Shown here: in pieces, positions 6,243 through 12,780 of the stretch
Layout of the letters: every line of letters starts with the position of its first letter
Position numbering within the stretch: the stretch's first letter is position 1
Source: Thermodesulfatator sp.
GTDB lineage: Bacteria > Desulfobacterota > Thermodesulfobacteria > Thermodesulfobacteriales > Thermodesulfobacteriaceae
Direction of reading: 5' to 3'
NCBI GenBank assembly: GCA_003978075.1
Contig: QOAM01000106.1
Span: forward strand, 1 to 14,196
DNA length: 14,196 nucleotides
Position numbers and translations under genes: made by a program
The notes under the pieces: model-generated
The model's database searches: none
Told to the model about the DNA's origin: nothing
What the model saw: only the letters and a program-made list of their open reading frames with translations

Positions 6243-7439
6243 GCTCGGGCCTCCGTTTGCAAGCCAGTCTTTTGCTCCGTGGTTAAGGGTTTCTCTAAGG
6301 TCTTGGCCGAAAGGTCCTCTTTTCCCCGATGGGCCTCGGAAAGGAGATAGGCCCGGATGAAGGGATCTATTCCCCCGTCGAGCACCGCCTCTACGTTGCC
6401 TGTCTCGTAGCCCGTGCGGTGATCCTTTACCAGACGGTAAGGGTGGAGGATGTAAGAGCGGATCTGATGCCCAAAGGCGATTTCCTTCTTCTCTCCGGCT
6501 AGTTGGGCCTTTTTTTCCTCCAACTTGCGTCGTTCGAGTTCATAAAGACGGGCCTTGAGGATCTTTAAAGCCATGGCCTTGTTGAGATGCTGGCTGCGTT
6601 CGTTTTGGCAAGTGACTACAATCCCGGTAGGAAGATGGGTGATGCGCACCGCGGTCTCGGTCTTGTTAACATGTTGACCTCCGTGCCCCGAAGCCCGCAT
6701 GGTCTCTATGCGGAGATCCTCCGGCCGGATGGCAATCTGGATGTCCTCCTCAATTTCGGGGATCACGGTCACCGAGGCGAAAGAGGTGTGTCGGCGTCCA
6801 CTGGCGTCAAAGGGCGAGATCCGCACCAAGCGGTGCACTCCCCGTTCGGCCTTGAGATGTCCGTAAGCGTAAGGCCCCTCTATTACCAGGGTGACATATT
6901 TGAGGCCGGCCTCTTCTCCGGCCAGGAGATCCACCACCCGCACCCGGTAGCCTTTGCGCTCGGCCCAGCGGGTGTACATCCTCAGGAGCATCTCCACCCA
7001 GTCCTGGGCCTCCGTGCCTCCAGCCCCGGCGTGAATGGTCAAGATGGCGTTGGAGGCGTCGTGCCCTCCGGCAAGAAGCACCCGGATCTCCTCCTCCGCC
7101 AGCTCTTTTTCCAGATCCCTTAAACCCCGCTGCACCTCCCCCAGTTCCTCTTCGGCTCCCTCTTCTAGGGCCAGTTGAAAGAGCACCTCTAAGTCTTCAA
7201 ATTTTTGGAGAAGGGCCTCCCACCGACTGAGGGTCTCCGCCAGCCGGGCCCGCTCCTTGAGCAGTTGATGGCGTTCTGGAGAGTTCCAAAAATGGGCCTG
7301 GCTGGTTATCTTCTCGATCTCCTGAAGGCGTCGCCGAAGGGCTTCCGGGTCAAAGACACCTCCTTAAATCCGAAAGTCGATCCGCTAGGCGTTCCAATTC
7401 CGTCCGAATTTCCGCCGGCTGCCAATTTAACCCCTTCAT
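6239..7439 (-). CDS. prfB: Peptide chain release factor 2 (RF2), expressed by programmed +1 frameshift
   Basis: RF2 releases the peptide at UGA and UAA stop codons. The gene is split between two frames: 29 codons run from ATG 7439 (MKGLNWQPAEIRTELERLAD...) to an in-frame TGA at 7352-7350, then a +1 shift enters the long frame at GAC 7351. Joined, the product is about 399 residues. Downstream it reads DPEALRRRLQEIEKITSQAHFWN, the expected RF2 domain 1. The stop-recognition tripeptide SPF is at about residues 208-210 and the catalytic GGQ at 253-255, both close to E. coli RF2 numbering. The ribosome binding site is GGGAGGGGGG before the ATG. After the usual end (LDGGIDPFIRAYL) there are about 28 extra polar residues; the carA ribosome binding site and start lie in their 3' end. 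It is the first gene of prfB-carA-ribF. Without the frameshift the gene would seem truncated at a GTG at 7186, which removes most of domain 1. Confidence 0.96.
7349..7364 (-). promoter_or_regulatory. prfB: prfB programmed +1 frameshift signal
   Basis: The minus strand reads AGGAGG-TGT-CTT-TGA-C, the same architecture as the E. coli RF2 site (AGGGGG-TAT-CTT-TGA-C): an internal Shine-Dalgarno-like hexamer, 3 nt of spacing, the slippery CTT leucine codon and an in-frame UGA followed by C. Established mechanism: low RF2 lets the ribosome pause at UGA and slip forward one base, making full-length RF2, whereas ample RF2 terminates after 29 residues. All elements are seen directly; the autoregulation is inferred from the conserved mechanism. 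Confidence 0.96.
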
Positions 7440-7516
7440 GGGCTACCCCCCTCCCAAAATTTCCTGCATCTCACACCTTTCGACATCAGGAGATTTCTAA
7501 AACCCCCTTTGCGTTC

Positions 7517-7545
7517 ATTTAAAAACTTTTCAAGAAAGGGGTCAA
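7517..7545 (-). promoter_or_regulatory. Candidate sigma-70 promoter of prfB-carA-ribF
   Basis: On the minus strand TTGACC (7545-7540) is separated by 17 nt from TTAAAT (7522-7517), matching the consensus at 5 of 6 and 4 of 6 positions. It lies in the leuD-prfB gap, downstream of the leuD terminator-like hairpin, and predicts a prfB leader of about 70 nt. Confidence 0.55.
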
Positions 7546-7587
7546 CTCATCGGCTGCTGAAGGTGTTTCCGTACCCTTAACGGAGAG

Positions 7588-7629
7588 AAAAAAACGCCTC
7601 TGGCCTTTCTCAAGACCTCGAAGGAGGCT
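7588..7629 (-). terminator. Candidate rho-independent terminator of leuC-leuD
   Basis: Directly after the leuD stop codon the minus strand has GCCTCCTT, about 13 nt of loop, then AAGGCCAGAGGC followed by G and seven T residues (positions 7594-7588). GCCTC pairs with GAGGC, and CTT with AAG across a small bulge. The T-run is clear but the stem is interrupted, so termination strength is uncertain. Its position between leuD and the prfB promoter fits. Confidence 0.6.
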
Positions 7630-8148
7630 TTAGGCGCTGTCGTCTTCCAGACGAACGCGGCGATACTTATAGATGAGGTGGGGGATAAGGCCTCCGTCGC
7701 GCAGGAGCTCCTGCATGAAAGGCGGGAGGGGTTTTATACGATAGATCTTGCCCTGGGTGAGGTTGCGGATCTCTCCGGCCTCCAGATCCACTTCCACCTC
7801 ATCTCCTTCTCGGATTTCCCGGCTGGCCTCCGGGGCCTCTAGGATGGGGAGCCCGGTGTTAAAGGCGTTGCGATAGAAGATGCGGGCGAAACTTTCGGCT
7901 ATGATGCAGGAGATGCCTGCGGCCTTGAGGGCCACCGGGGCATGCTCACGCGAGGAGCCACAGCCGAAATTGCGCCCCGCCACGATGAGGTCCCCCGGGC
8001 GCACCTTACGCACGAAATCCGGGTCTGCGTCCTCTAGGCAGTGCCTGGCTAGCTCCCGCGGGTCGGTGGTATTGAGATAGCGCGCCGGAATGATTACATC
8101 GGTGTCTATGTTGTCCCCGAACTTGAAGACCCTCCCTCGAAAGCGCAT
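7630..8148 (-). CDS. leuD: 3-isopropylmalate dehydratase small subunit LeuD
   Basis: LeuD pairs with LeuC to isomerise 2-isopropylmalate to 3-isopropylmalate in leucine synthesis. The 172-residue protein has the aconitase swivelling-domain motifs: FGDNIDTDVIIPARYLN (residues 10-26), AGRNFGCGSSREHAP (57-71) with the substrate-contacting GSSREH, and FYRNAFNTGLPI. Its length is that of the archaeal-type small subunit rather than the roughly 200-residue enterobacterial form. ATG 8148 is chosen over the longer open frame reaching 8247 because AGGAGG stands 6 nt upstream, inside the last leuC codons, and the family starts here (MRFRGRVFKFGDN). Only 1 nt separates it from the leuC stop. Related two-subunit hydro-lyases such as homoaconitase or methylmalate isomerase have the same fold, so substrate is assigned by similarity rather than proven. 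Confidence 0.93.
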   Translation of the reverse strand: MRFRGRVFKFGDNIDTDVIIPARYLNTTDPRELARHCLEDADPDFVRKVRPGDLIVAGRNFGCGSSREHAPVALKAAGISCIIAESFARIFYRNAFNTGLPILEAPEASREIREGDEVEVDLEAGEIRNLTQGKIYRIKPLPPFMQELLRDGGLIPHLIYKYRRVRLEDDSA

Positions 8149-8149
8149 T

Positions 8150-9436
8150 TCAGGCCTCCTCTTGAAGCCCCAACTCTTCAGGGCTTCCGATTCTACCCAG
8201 CACGGCCGAGGCCGCAGCCACCGCCGGCCCTGCCAGATAGACTTCACTTTCGGGATGTCCCATGCGTCCCACGAAATTGCGATTGGTAGTGGCTACCGCC
8301 CTCTCCCCTTTGGCCAAAATGCCCATGTGTCCCCCGAGACAGGGCCCGCAGGTAGGGGGCGAAATGATGGCTCCGGCCTCGAGAAATATGCGCAGATAGC
8401 CCCGGCGCAGGGCTTCCCTATAGATCCGGGGGGTGGCCGGAATGATAATGGTCCGGACATGGGGATTTACCTTGCGACCTTTCAGGATCTTCGCCGCTAT
8501 GGCCAGGTCTTCCAGCCTTCCGTTAGTGCAGGACCCGATCACTACCTGGTCTATGGGGATTTCCGGGATTTCCGTCACCGGACGCACATTTGAGGGCAGG
8601 TGAGGAAAAGCCACCTGGAGATCGATCTTAGAACAGTCGTAGTCGCGCACTTCCCGGTAGCGCGCCCGGCGGTCACTGCGAAAGATACGGGGGACTCGCC
8701 GGCTATGCTTTTTGACATAATTCAGGGTCTTCCGGTCAGGCTCGATAAGCCCTACTTTGCCCCCGGCCTCGATGGCCATGTTGGCCATGGTGAAGCGTTC
8801 GGCCATAGAGAGCCTGCGGACAACCTCTCCGGAAAATTCCATGGCCATGTAAAGGGCTCCATCCACCCCAATATCCCCGATGGTGTGAAGGATCAGGTCT
8901 TTCCCCGAAACCCAGGGTTTGAGTCTCCCGTAGTACACAAATTTGATGGTCTCTGGCACCTTGAACCAGGTGCGTCCGGTGATCCAGGCCGCTGCAAGGT
9001 CCGTGGAACCCATCCCGGTAGCAAAGGCTCCGAGAGCCCCATAGGTGCAGGTGTGGCTATCGGCCCCGATCACGATATCCCCCGGCACTACCAGGCCCAG
9101 CTCGGGAAGAAGGGCATGTTCGATACCCGAGGCTCCCCCTTCGTAATAGTGTTGTATGCCGAAACGACGGGCAAATTCTCGACAAAGGCGCACCTGCTCT
9201 GCACTCTTGATGTCCTTGTTGGGGGTGAAGTGATCCATCACCAGCACGATCCGCTGAGGGTCAAAGACCCGATTAATACGGGTCTCTTCGAAGGTTTTGA
9301 TGGCCAGAGGGGCGGTAATGTCGTTGGCCAAACTGAGATCCACCGAGACTTCTACCAGCTCTCCAGGTTCCACGGCAGGGAGTCTCGCCCGGTCCGCCAG
9401 GATCTTCTCGGCCATGGTCATAGGCCGTGGAGCCAT
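8150..9436 (-). CDS. leuC: 3-isopropylmalate dehydratase large subunit LeuC
   Basis: The 428-residue catalytic subunit carries the [4Fe-4S] cluster ligands C303 (VVIGSCTNGR) and C363 and C366 (PPTCGPCLGGH). Other aconitase-superfamily marks are MDHFTPNKDIKSAEQV, the segment GADSHTCTYGALGAFATGMG (residues 124-143) and the C-terminal block TTNRNFVGRMGHPES. The length and the paired short LeuD are typical of the archaeal-type enzyme (LeuC of about 420 residues) rather than the 466-residue E. coli form. ATG 9436 is chosen because AGGAGG lies 8 nt upstream; the open frame extends 21 codons further but those residues do not fit the family, and a second methionine five residues in (MTMAEKIL) is also possible. 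It forms a two-gene operon with leuD and is divergent from the DUF434 gene across a gap of about 50 bp. leuA and leuB are absent from this window. Confidence 0.94.
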   Translation of the reverse strand: MAPRPMTMAEKILADRARLPAVEPGELVEVSVDLSLANDITAPLAIKTFEETRINRVFDPQRIVLVMDHFTPNKDIKSAEQVRLCREFARRFGIQHYYEGGASGIEHALLPELGLVVPGDIVIGADSHTCTYGALGAFATGMGSTDLAAAWITGRTWFKVPETIKFVYYGRLKPWVSGKDLILHTIGDIGVDGALYMAMEFSGEVVRRLSMAERFTMANMAIEAGGKVGLIEPDRKTLNYVKKHSRRVPRIFRSDRRARYREVRDYDCSKIDLQVAFPHLPSNVRPVTEIPEIPIDQVVIGSCTNGRLEDLAIAAKILKGRKVNPHVRTIIIPATPRIYREALRRGYLRIFLEAGAIISPPTCGPCLGGHMGILAKGERAVATTNRNFVGRMGHPESEVYLAGPAVAAASAVLGRIGSPEELGLQEEA

Positions 9437-9466
9437 AGGCCTATCCTCCTCTTTCCCGAGATGGGT

Positions 9467-9474
9467 TTTATACA
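9467..9474. promoter_or_regulatory. Overlapping divergent -10-like elements between leuC and the DUF434 gene
   Basis: The 52-bp gap contains TTTATACA, readable as TATAAA on the minus strand (toward leuC) and as TTATAC/TATACA on the plus strand (toward the DUF434 gene). Neither direction has a good -35 box at 16-18 nt. If used rightward, transcription would start only a few bases before ATG 9489, fitting the lack of a ribosome binding site there. Confidence 0.3.
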
Positions 9475-9488
9475 TAACCTTGAATACG

Positions 9489-10142
9489 ATGGAAGACAAG
9501 GCGAAAACCTTTAAGACCGCAGCTAGGGATCTCGCTTGGCTTCTCGACCGGGGGTATCCTCCTAAGGCCAGCTTGAAGCTGGTGGGAGACCGTTACAGGC
9601 TCCCCGCCTGGGAGAGGGCCCTTTTGGTGCGTGCCGTGGTGCCGGAGCCCCAAGCCTCCTGGCGGCGAAAAAAGAAGGTCCCAGCCCGGAAGCTTTGCGG
9701 CCGAAAGGTTGCGGTGGACGGCTACAATGTGCTGGCTACCCTGGTCCACGGCCTACGGGGACGGCCTCTAGTACTGGCTCGGGACGGCTTCGTGCGAGAT
9801 GCCGAGGGGGCCGGCCGTCGGTTGCGCCTCGATCCCCAGCTCCTCCCAGCCTTGGGGCTCTTAAAGAGGTTCTTCCGGAAATATCGTCCGGCTTTTCTGG
9901 GTATCTATTTGGATGCTCCGGTTTCAGGTTCCGGGGAGCTGGCTGCCTACCTACGGGAAACCCTCCTGCAAGCGCTGACTCTTCCGGGAGAGGTGCTGGC
10001 CCTTCCGGAGGCCGAGCGCCGGGTGCTTTCAGGAGAGATAATTTGCACCGCCGACGGAGCCCTTCTCGACCAGGCCTCGGCGACCTTTGATCTCGCCGGA
10101 TACCTCCTCCGCCGCCGGATTCCCTTCTTGAGGCCCTTTTGA
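9489..10142 (+). CDS. DUF434-family protein with PIN/NYN-like C-terminal domain
   Basis: A 217-residue protein whose N-terminal part (FKTAARDLAWLLDRGYPP, then GDRYRLPAWER) matches what I know of DUF434 proteins, found in bacteria and archaea with no established function. The C-terminal part from about residue 72 resembles a PIN/NYN-type nuclease: a strand ending in an acidic residue followed by asparagine (VAVDGYNVLATL, D77 and N80), D142 in IYLDAPVSGSGE, and D189 and D194 in TADGALLDQA followed by D201. The nuclease idea is my inference from this spacing of acidic residues and the DGYN motif, not an established function. ATG 9489 fits the family N-terminus, but no Shine-Dalgarno sequence precedes it; the frame is open further upstream inside leuC, antisense to it. 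There is no signal peptide or membrane segment. It is transcribed away from leuC, and its stop codon overlaps one arm of an 11-bp inverted repeat. Confidence 0.82.
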   Translation: MEDKAKTFKTAARDLAWLLDRGYPPKASLKLVGDRYRLPAWERALLVRAVVPEPQASWRRKKKVPARKLCGRKVAVDGYNVLATLVHGLRGRPLVLARDGFVRDAEGAGRRLRLDPQLLPALGLLKRFFRKYRPAFLGIYLDAPVSGSGELAAYLRETLLQALTLPGEVLALPEAERRVLSGEIICTADGALLDQASATFDLAGYLLRRRIPFLRPF

Positions 10143-10228
10143 GACCTCTGAATTCGTCCGAACTTCGGTAGTTCCAAGAGAAGGGGGCAAGGCCCCCTCG
10201 ACACAAAGAGGACTTTCTCAGAGGTCTC
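10141..10228. repeat. 11-bp inverted repeat enclosing three small hairpins
   Basis: GAGACCTCTGA (10141-10151) is perfectly complementary to TCAGAGGTCTC (10218-10228); in RNA two G-U pairs would extend it outward. Between the arms are CCGAACTTCGG (10158-10168), GGGGGC-AAG-GCCCCC (10183-10197) and AAAG-AGGA-CTTT (10205-10216). Together they could fold as a closed multi-branch RNA or a DNA cruciform. The left arm overlaps the DUF434 stop codon, and the right arm ends 2 nt before a TATAAT sequence. There is no T-run after the arms and no obvious target-site duplication. Confidence 0.5.
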
Positions 10229-10230
10229 GG

Positions 10231-10236
10231 TATAAT
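10231..10236 (+). promoter_or_regulatory. TATAAT -10 box before the barrel-protein gene
   Basis: A perfect TATAAT sits 2 nt after the right arm of the inverted repeat and 9 nt before a GTG start candidate at 10245. No -35-like hexamer occurs at 16-18 nt spacing and there is no extended -10 TG, so a promoter here would probably need an activator, perhaps acting through the repeat. Confidence 0.35.
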
Positions 10237-10244
10237 CCGAGAGA

Positions 10245-11612
10245 GTGTCTGGGGTAAAAAGGGGTGTGGGGAAAAGCCCTAATAAAAGGACGATGGTCTG
10301 GCTCCTCTGCGTCGTGGCCTTCGAACTCCTTTCCGTCTCCGCCAGGGCCTGGGACTTTAAACTGAACTATCGTTTTCGTTTTGAGCTCTGGAAGGGATAC
10401 AACAAGAAAGCCTATGGTAACAAAGCCCTAGATGCCCGGGGGATCAGGCGGGGAGATCCGGACGATGTGCTCTTTTTGCAAAGGGTTATCGCCGGCTTTC
10501 AGGGAAAGAATTGGAAATTTCTCTTTTACGACGCCCGCGTTTGGGGATGGTCCTTAGGTCAAAATGATTTCGTGAAAAACAAAAACAGACACTGCGAGTA
10601 TGTCATGGACCCTTATGAGGAGTACTTAGAACCTTATGAACTCTTTTTTTCCTTTGATTGGCCCCGGCGTCTTCCGTGGGGGGTGAAGGCTAAGGTCATC
10701 CTGGGAAGGCAGAAGATTTGGTATGGGGACAAAAGGATTTTCGGACCAGGGGCCTGGGGAAACGCCATCGGCTGGCTCTGGGATGCCGCCCGGCTCTCTC
10801 TTAGGCGAGGGCCTCATTTTGTAGATATATGGTACGGTCAGACCAAGGCTAAAGACCCCGAGTCCCTGAGCCTTTTTTCGCAGCACCCCTATGAGGGCCT
10901 AGGTCTTTACAGCCATTTTGTATGGAAGGGGATGGATCTCGAACCCTTTTGGGCCTGGAAAAAGGCCCTATGCGCGGTAAAGGGCCGAAAAGAAGAACTT
11001 TACTATGGGGGAGTGAGGATCGCCCGAAGGTCAGGAAAAGGCCTGGTTTACGACCTTACTTATGTCCGGGAATTCGGCCACTATTTGCTTCAAGAGGGGC
11101 CCAATCCCCGGGTCAAGGCCTGGGCTTACGTGTTAAAGGTGGGCTATCATTTTGAAAGGCTTCCCTTTTCCCCCACTCTTTGGCTGGGTCGTCTTTATGC
11201 CAGCGGAGACGATCAGCCGGGGAAAGGCCGAGTAGAGACCTTTACTCGACCTTTTGGTTCCACCGATGGCGAGCACTACGGTCGCATGGATCTTATGAGC
11301 TGGAGCAACATGGTGGACAATCAGCTCGATTTAAGACTGAGACTTACTTCTCACCTCCGGCTGCGCTTGGCCTATCATAATTTCCACCTAGCCGAAAAGA
11401 GAGATCGTTGGACCTATTTCGGCTACCGGGCAAAGGAAAACTCTTATGACCATCTGGGGGACGAGCTCGATTTGGTCTTAAAGGCCCGCTACGGGAAGCA
11501 CCTTAAGCTTCAGACCTTTTACGGCTACTTTTGGCCGGGAAAGTTTGTAAGGAAGTATGTAGACGACAACCGAGCCCATCGCTTCGTCTTCCAGTTGCAG
11601 TATACTTTTTGA
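10245..11612 (+). CDS. Outer-membrane beta-barrel protein, alginate-export (AlgE-like) type
   Basis: Up to 455 residues. An N-terminal signal peptide is visible: a basic stretch (GKSPNKR), a hydrophobic core (MVWLLCVVAFELLSV) and an Ala-x-Ala cleavage site, SARA before WDFK. The mature part alternates aromatic and charged residues as barrel strands do and ends in FVFQLQYTF, with the C-terminal phenylalanine typical of Bam-assembled outer-membrane proteins. The block GRQKIWYGDKRIFGPGAWGN and a later YASGDDQPGKGR resemble the alginate-export porin family, whose members export or admit diverse anionic or hydrophobic substrates; the substrate here is unknown. Start choice is open: GTG 10245 is close to the TATAAT, GTG 10266 gives a good basic n-region, and ATG 10293 has AAGGA but leaves little n-region. 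The gene stands alone between two intergenic regions and confirms a diderm host. Confidence 0.82.
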   Translation: MSGVKRGVGKSPNKRTMVWLLCVVAFELLSVSARAWDFKLNYRFRFELWKGYNKKAYGNKALDARGIRRGDPDDVLFLQRVIAGFQGKNWKFLFYDARVWGWSLGQNDFVKNKNRHCEYVMDPYEEYLEPYELFFSFDWPRRLPWGVKAKVILGRQKIWYGDKRIFGPGAWGNAIGWLWDAARLSLRRGPHFVDIWYGQTKAKDPESLSLFSQHPYEGLGLYSHFVWKGMDLEPFWAWKKALCAVKGRKEELYYGGVRIARRSGKGLVYDLTYVREFGHYLLQEGPNPRVKAWAYVLKVGYHFERLPFSPTLWLGRLYASGDDQPGKGRVETFTRPFGSTDGEHYGRMDLMSWSNMVDNQLDLRLRLTSHLRLRLAYHNFHLAEKRDRWTYFGYRAKENSYDHLGDELDLVLKARYGKHLKLQTFYGYFWPGKFVRKYVDDNRAHRFVFQLQYTF

Positions 11613-11828
11613 TCCGGATGGACCAGCAGGAAGGATGTAGTGAATTTTGGAATCTAAACGGCCAGGATAAGCCAAGGGTAGCTAGATTTTTACGGGAGCT
11701 TTTTCGTGGATCAGGCCTGATTTTGACACCTAGTATGTAAGTTTATCAGATTTTGGAAAAACAAGCTGAATTAAGATTAAGGAGGATGAGGTTGGGGACT
11801 TCGAAGAGGGTTTTCTGAGTTTTTCATT

Positions 11829-12353
11829 CTAAAACTTCTTGGGAGGGAGTCCGGAAAGGGCCTCGGCCAGCGGAGCGGCCTTGTCCGGAGGCATAGCCGC
11901 TAGGATACGGGCTACCTGGTCGCTCTTCATGGCCGAAAGGATCTTGACCGCCATCTCCGGCTCCATGCTTACAAGTAGCCTCGCCGCTTTGGAGGGCCGC
12001 ATCTCCCCGTAGGCCTTCACCAAGAGTCGGAAACGTTCGTTCTCGATGGTTTCCAGGCGGTCCAGCTTCTTTTGGAGGGAATCTTCTAGCTCCAAAAGGG
12101 CGGCCAGGCGCCTTTCCACCTGGGTCTCCAGGAGCTTGAGTCGTTTTTCCCGCAAGAGGATTTCCTTGCGGCGTGTCTCTAACTGGATGCGCTCGATCCT
12201 CAAGGCCTCAAAGAGCTCCGGAGGACAAGGGGTGGAGGTGGCTTGGGGAGAAGAGGATTCCCGGGCCTGGGCCCCTAGAAAAAAAAGGAGCCCCAGGAGG
12301 GTTTTAATAGCTACTAACAGGGCCAGGATCAGCAGGATCTTACGGCCGCGCAA
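11829..12353 (-). CDS. MotE-like / MgtE-N-like flagellar-cluster membrane protein
   Basis: A 174-residue protein with one N-terminal transmembrane segment (about residues 5-28, after the basic MRGRK), a Pro/Ser-rich linker, a long charged coiled coil (about 50-105) and a C-terminal helical-repeat domain (about 112-168: MRPSKAARLLVSMEPEMAVKI and AMKSDQVARILAAMPPDKAA). That order matches MotE/FlbB-type proteins, which share the MgtE N-terminal fold and assist the flagellar stator or MotC; a role near the export gate or stator is inferred from family and position. The start is TTG 12353, well supported by AGGAGGG about 6 nt upstream inside fliJ and by the membrane anchor beginning there; no ATG exists before the coiled coil. 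It overlaps the fliJ end by 14 nt and is the last gene of the flagellar run; no clear terminator follows. Confidence 0.8.
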   Translation of the reverse strand: MRGRKILLILALLVAIKTLLGLLFFLGAQARESSSPQATSTPCPPELFEALRIERIQLETRRKEILLREKRLKLLETQVERRLAALLELEDSLQKKLDRLETIENERFRLLVKAYGEMRPSKAARLLVSMEPEMAVKILSAMKSDQVARILAAMPPDKAAPLAEALSGLPPKKF

Positions 12354-12780
12354 GACGGGCCCTCCTCATGAGAGTAAGGTCATCCATCTCCCTCAGAAGG
12401 CGCCTTTCCTCTTCCCTTCGCCAGGCACGCCAGCGTTTCTCTCTCAAGATCTCCGCCGCCTGTCTTTCTCGGTGGGCCTGAGCCAGCTCCTCCCGTAGGC
12501 TTTCTACCTCCTTTTGCCGGGACCGCAGGCGCTCCTCCAACCGTCGGCGTTCGCCAAAAGTGGCCTCAAGGCCTTCTCCCAGGAGCCGGAGGTACGCTCC
12601 GTCCAAACGCTGTCCTGCAAGCCCCTGAAAGTACTCCCGCTGGGCCTTTTCTAGATCTTGGAGCTCTTGGAGGGCGGCCTGCAAGGCGCGCAAGGCCAGA
12701 GAAAAGCGCTCCCGGGCCCGCTCCTCGCGCAGCTCCCGGATATAGGTGAGGGTATCTAAGACGCGCGGAGGTCGCCTCAT
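12340..12780 (-). CDS. fliJ: Flagellar export protein FliJ
   Basis: A 146-residue, almost wholly charged alpha-helical protein with the FliJ layout: a long antiparallel coiled coil with many Arg, Glu, Gln and Ala residues, and a C-terminal half rich in EKRWRAWRREEERR-type sequence. FliJ is the central stalk of the flagellar type III export ATPase and links FliI to FlhA; it also recycles export chaperones. Sequence conservation in FliJ is low, so the assignment rests on size, composition and position directly after fliI. ATG 12780 overlaps the fliI stop (ATGA), with AAGGAGGT about 7 nt upstream in the fliI coding sequence, and the 3' end overlaps the MotE-like gene. There is no signal peptide or membrane segment. 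Confidence 0.88.
   Translation of the reverse strand: MRRPPRVLDTLTYIRELREERARERFSLALRALQAALQELQDLEKAQREYFQGLAGQRLDGAYLRLLGEGLEATFGERRRLEERLRSRQKEVESLREELAQAHRERQAAEILREKRWRAWRREEERRLLREMDDLTLMRRARLARP

Noticed and set aside
8600..9514. A 304-codon plus-strand open frame opposite leuC.
   Set aside because: Shadow of leuC, which has the full iron-sulfur ligand set; long antisense frames are common in GC-rich genes.
11710..11728. A 12-bp palindrome ATCAGGCCTGAT followed by TTGACA, resembling an operator plus -35 box.
   Set aside because: No -10 box at 16-18 nt, no convincing gene downstream on that strand, and 12-bp palindromes are expected a few times per window by chance.
11618..11740. A 40-residue frame (MDQQEGCSEFWNLNGQD...) just after the barrel-protein gene.
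   Set aside because: No ribosome binding site, no motif and no coupling signal; the 216-nt gap 11613-11828 otherwise shows nothing convincing.
11761..11819. AAGGAGG directly followed by ATG and a 10-codon frame before the end of the flagellar cluster.
   Set aside because: The ATG abuts the ribosome-binding-like sequence with no spacer, and a 10-residue product cannot be supported.
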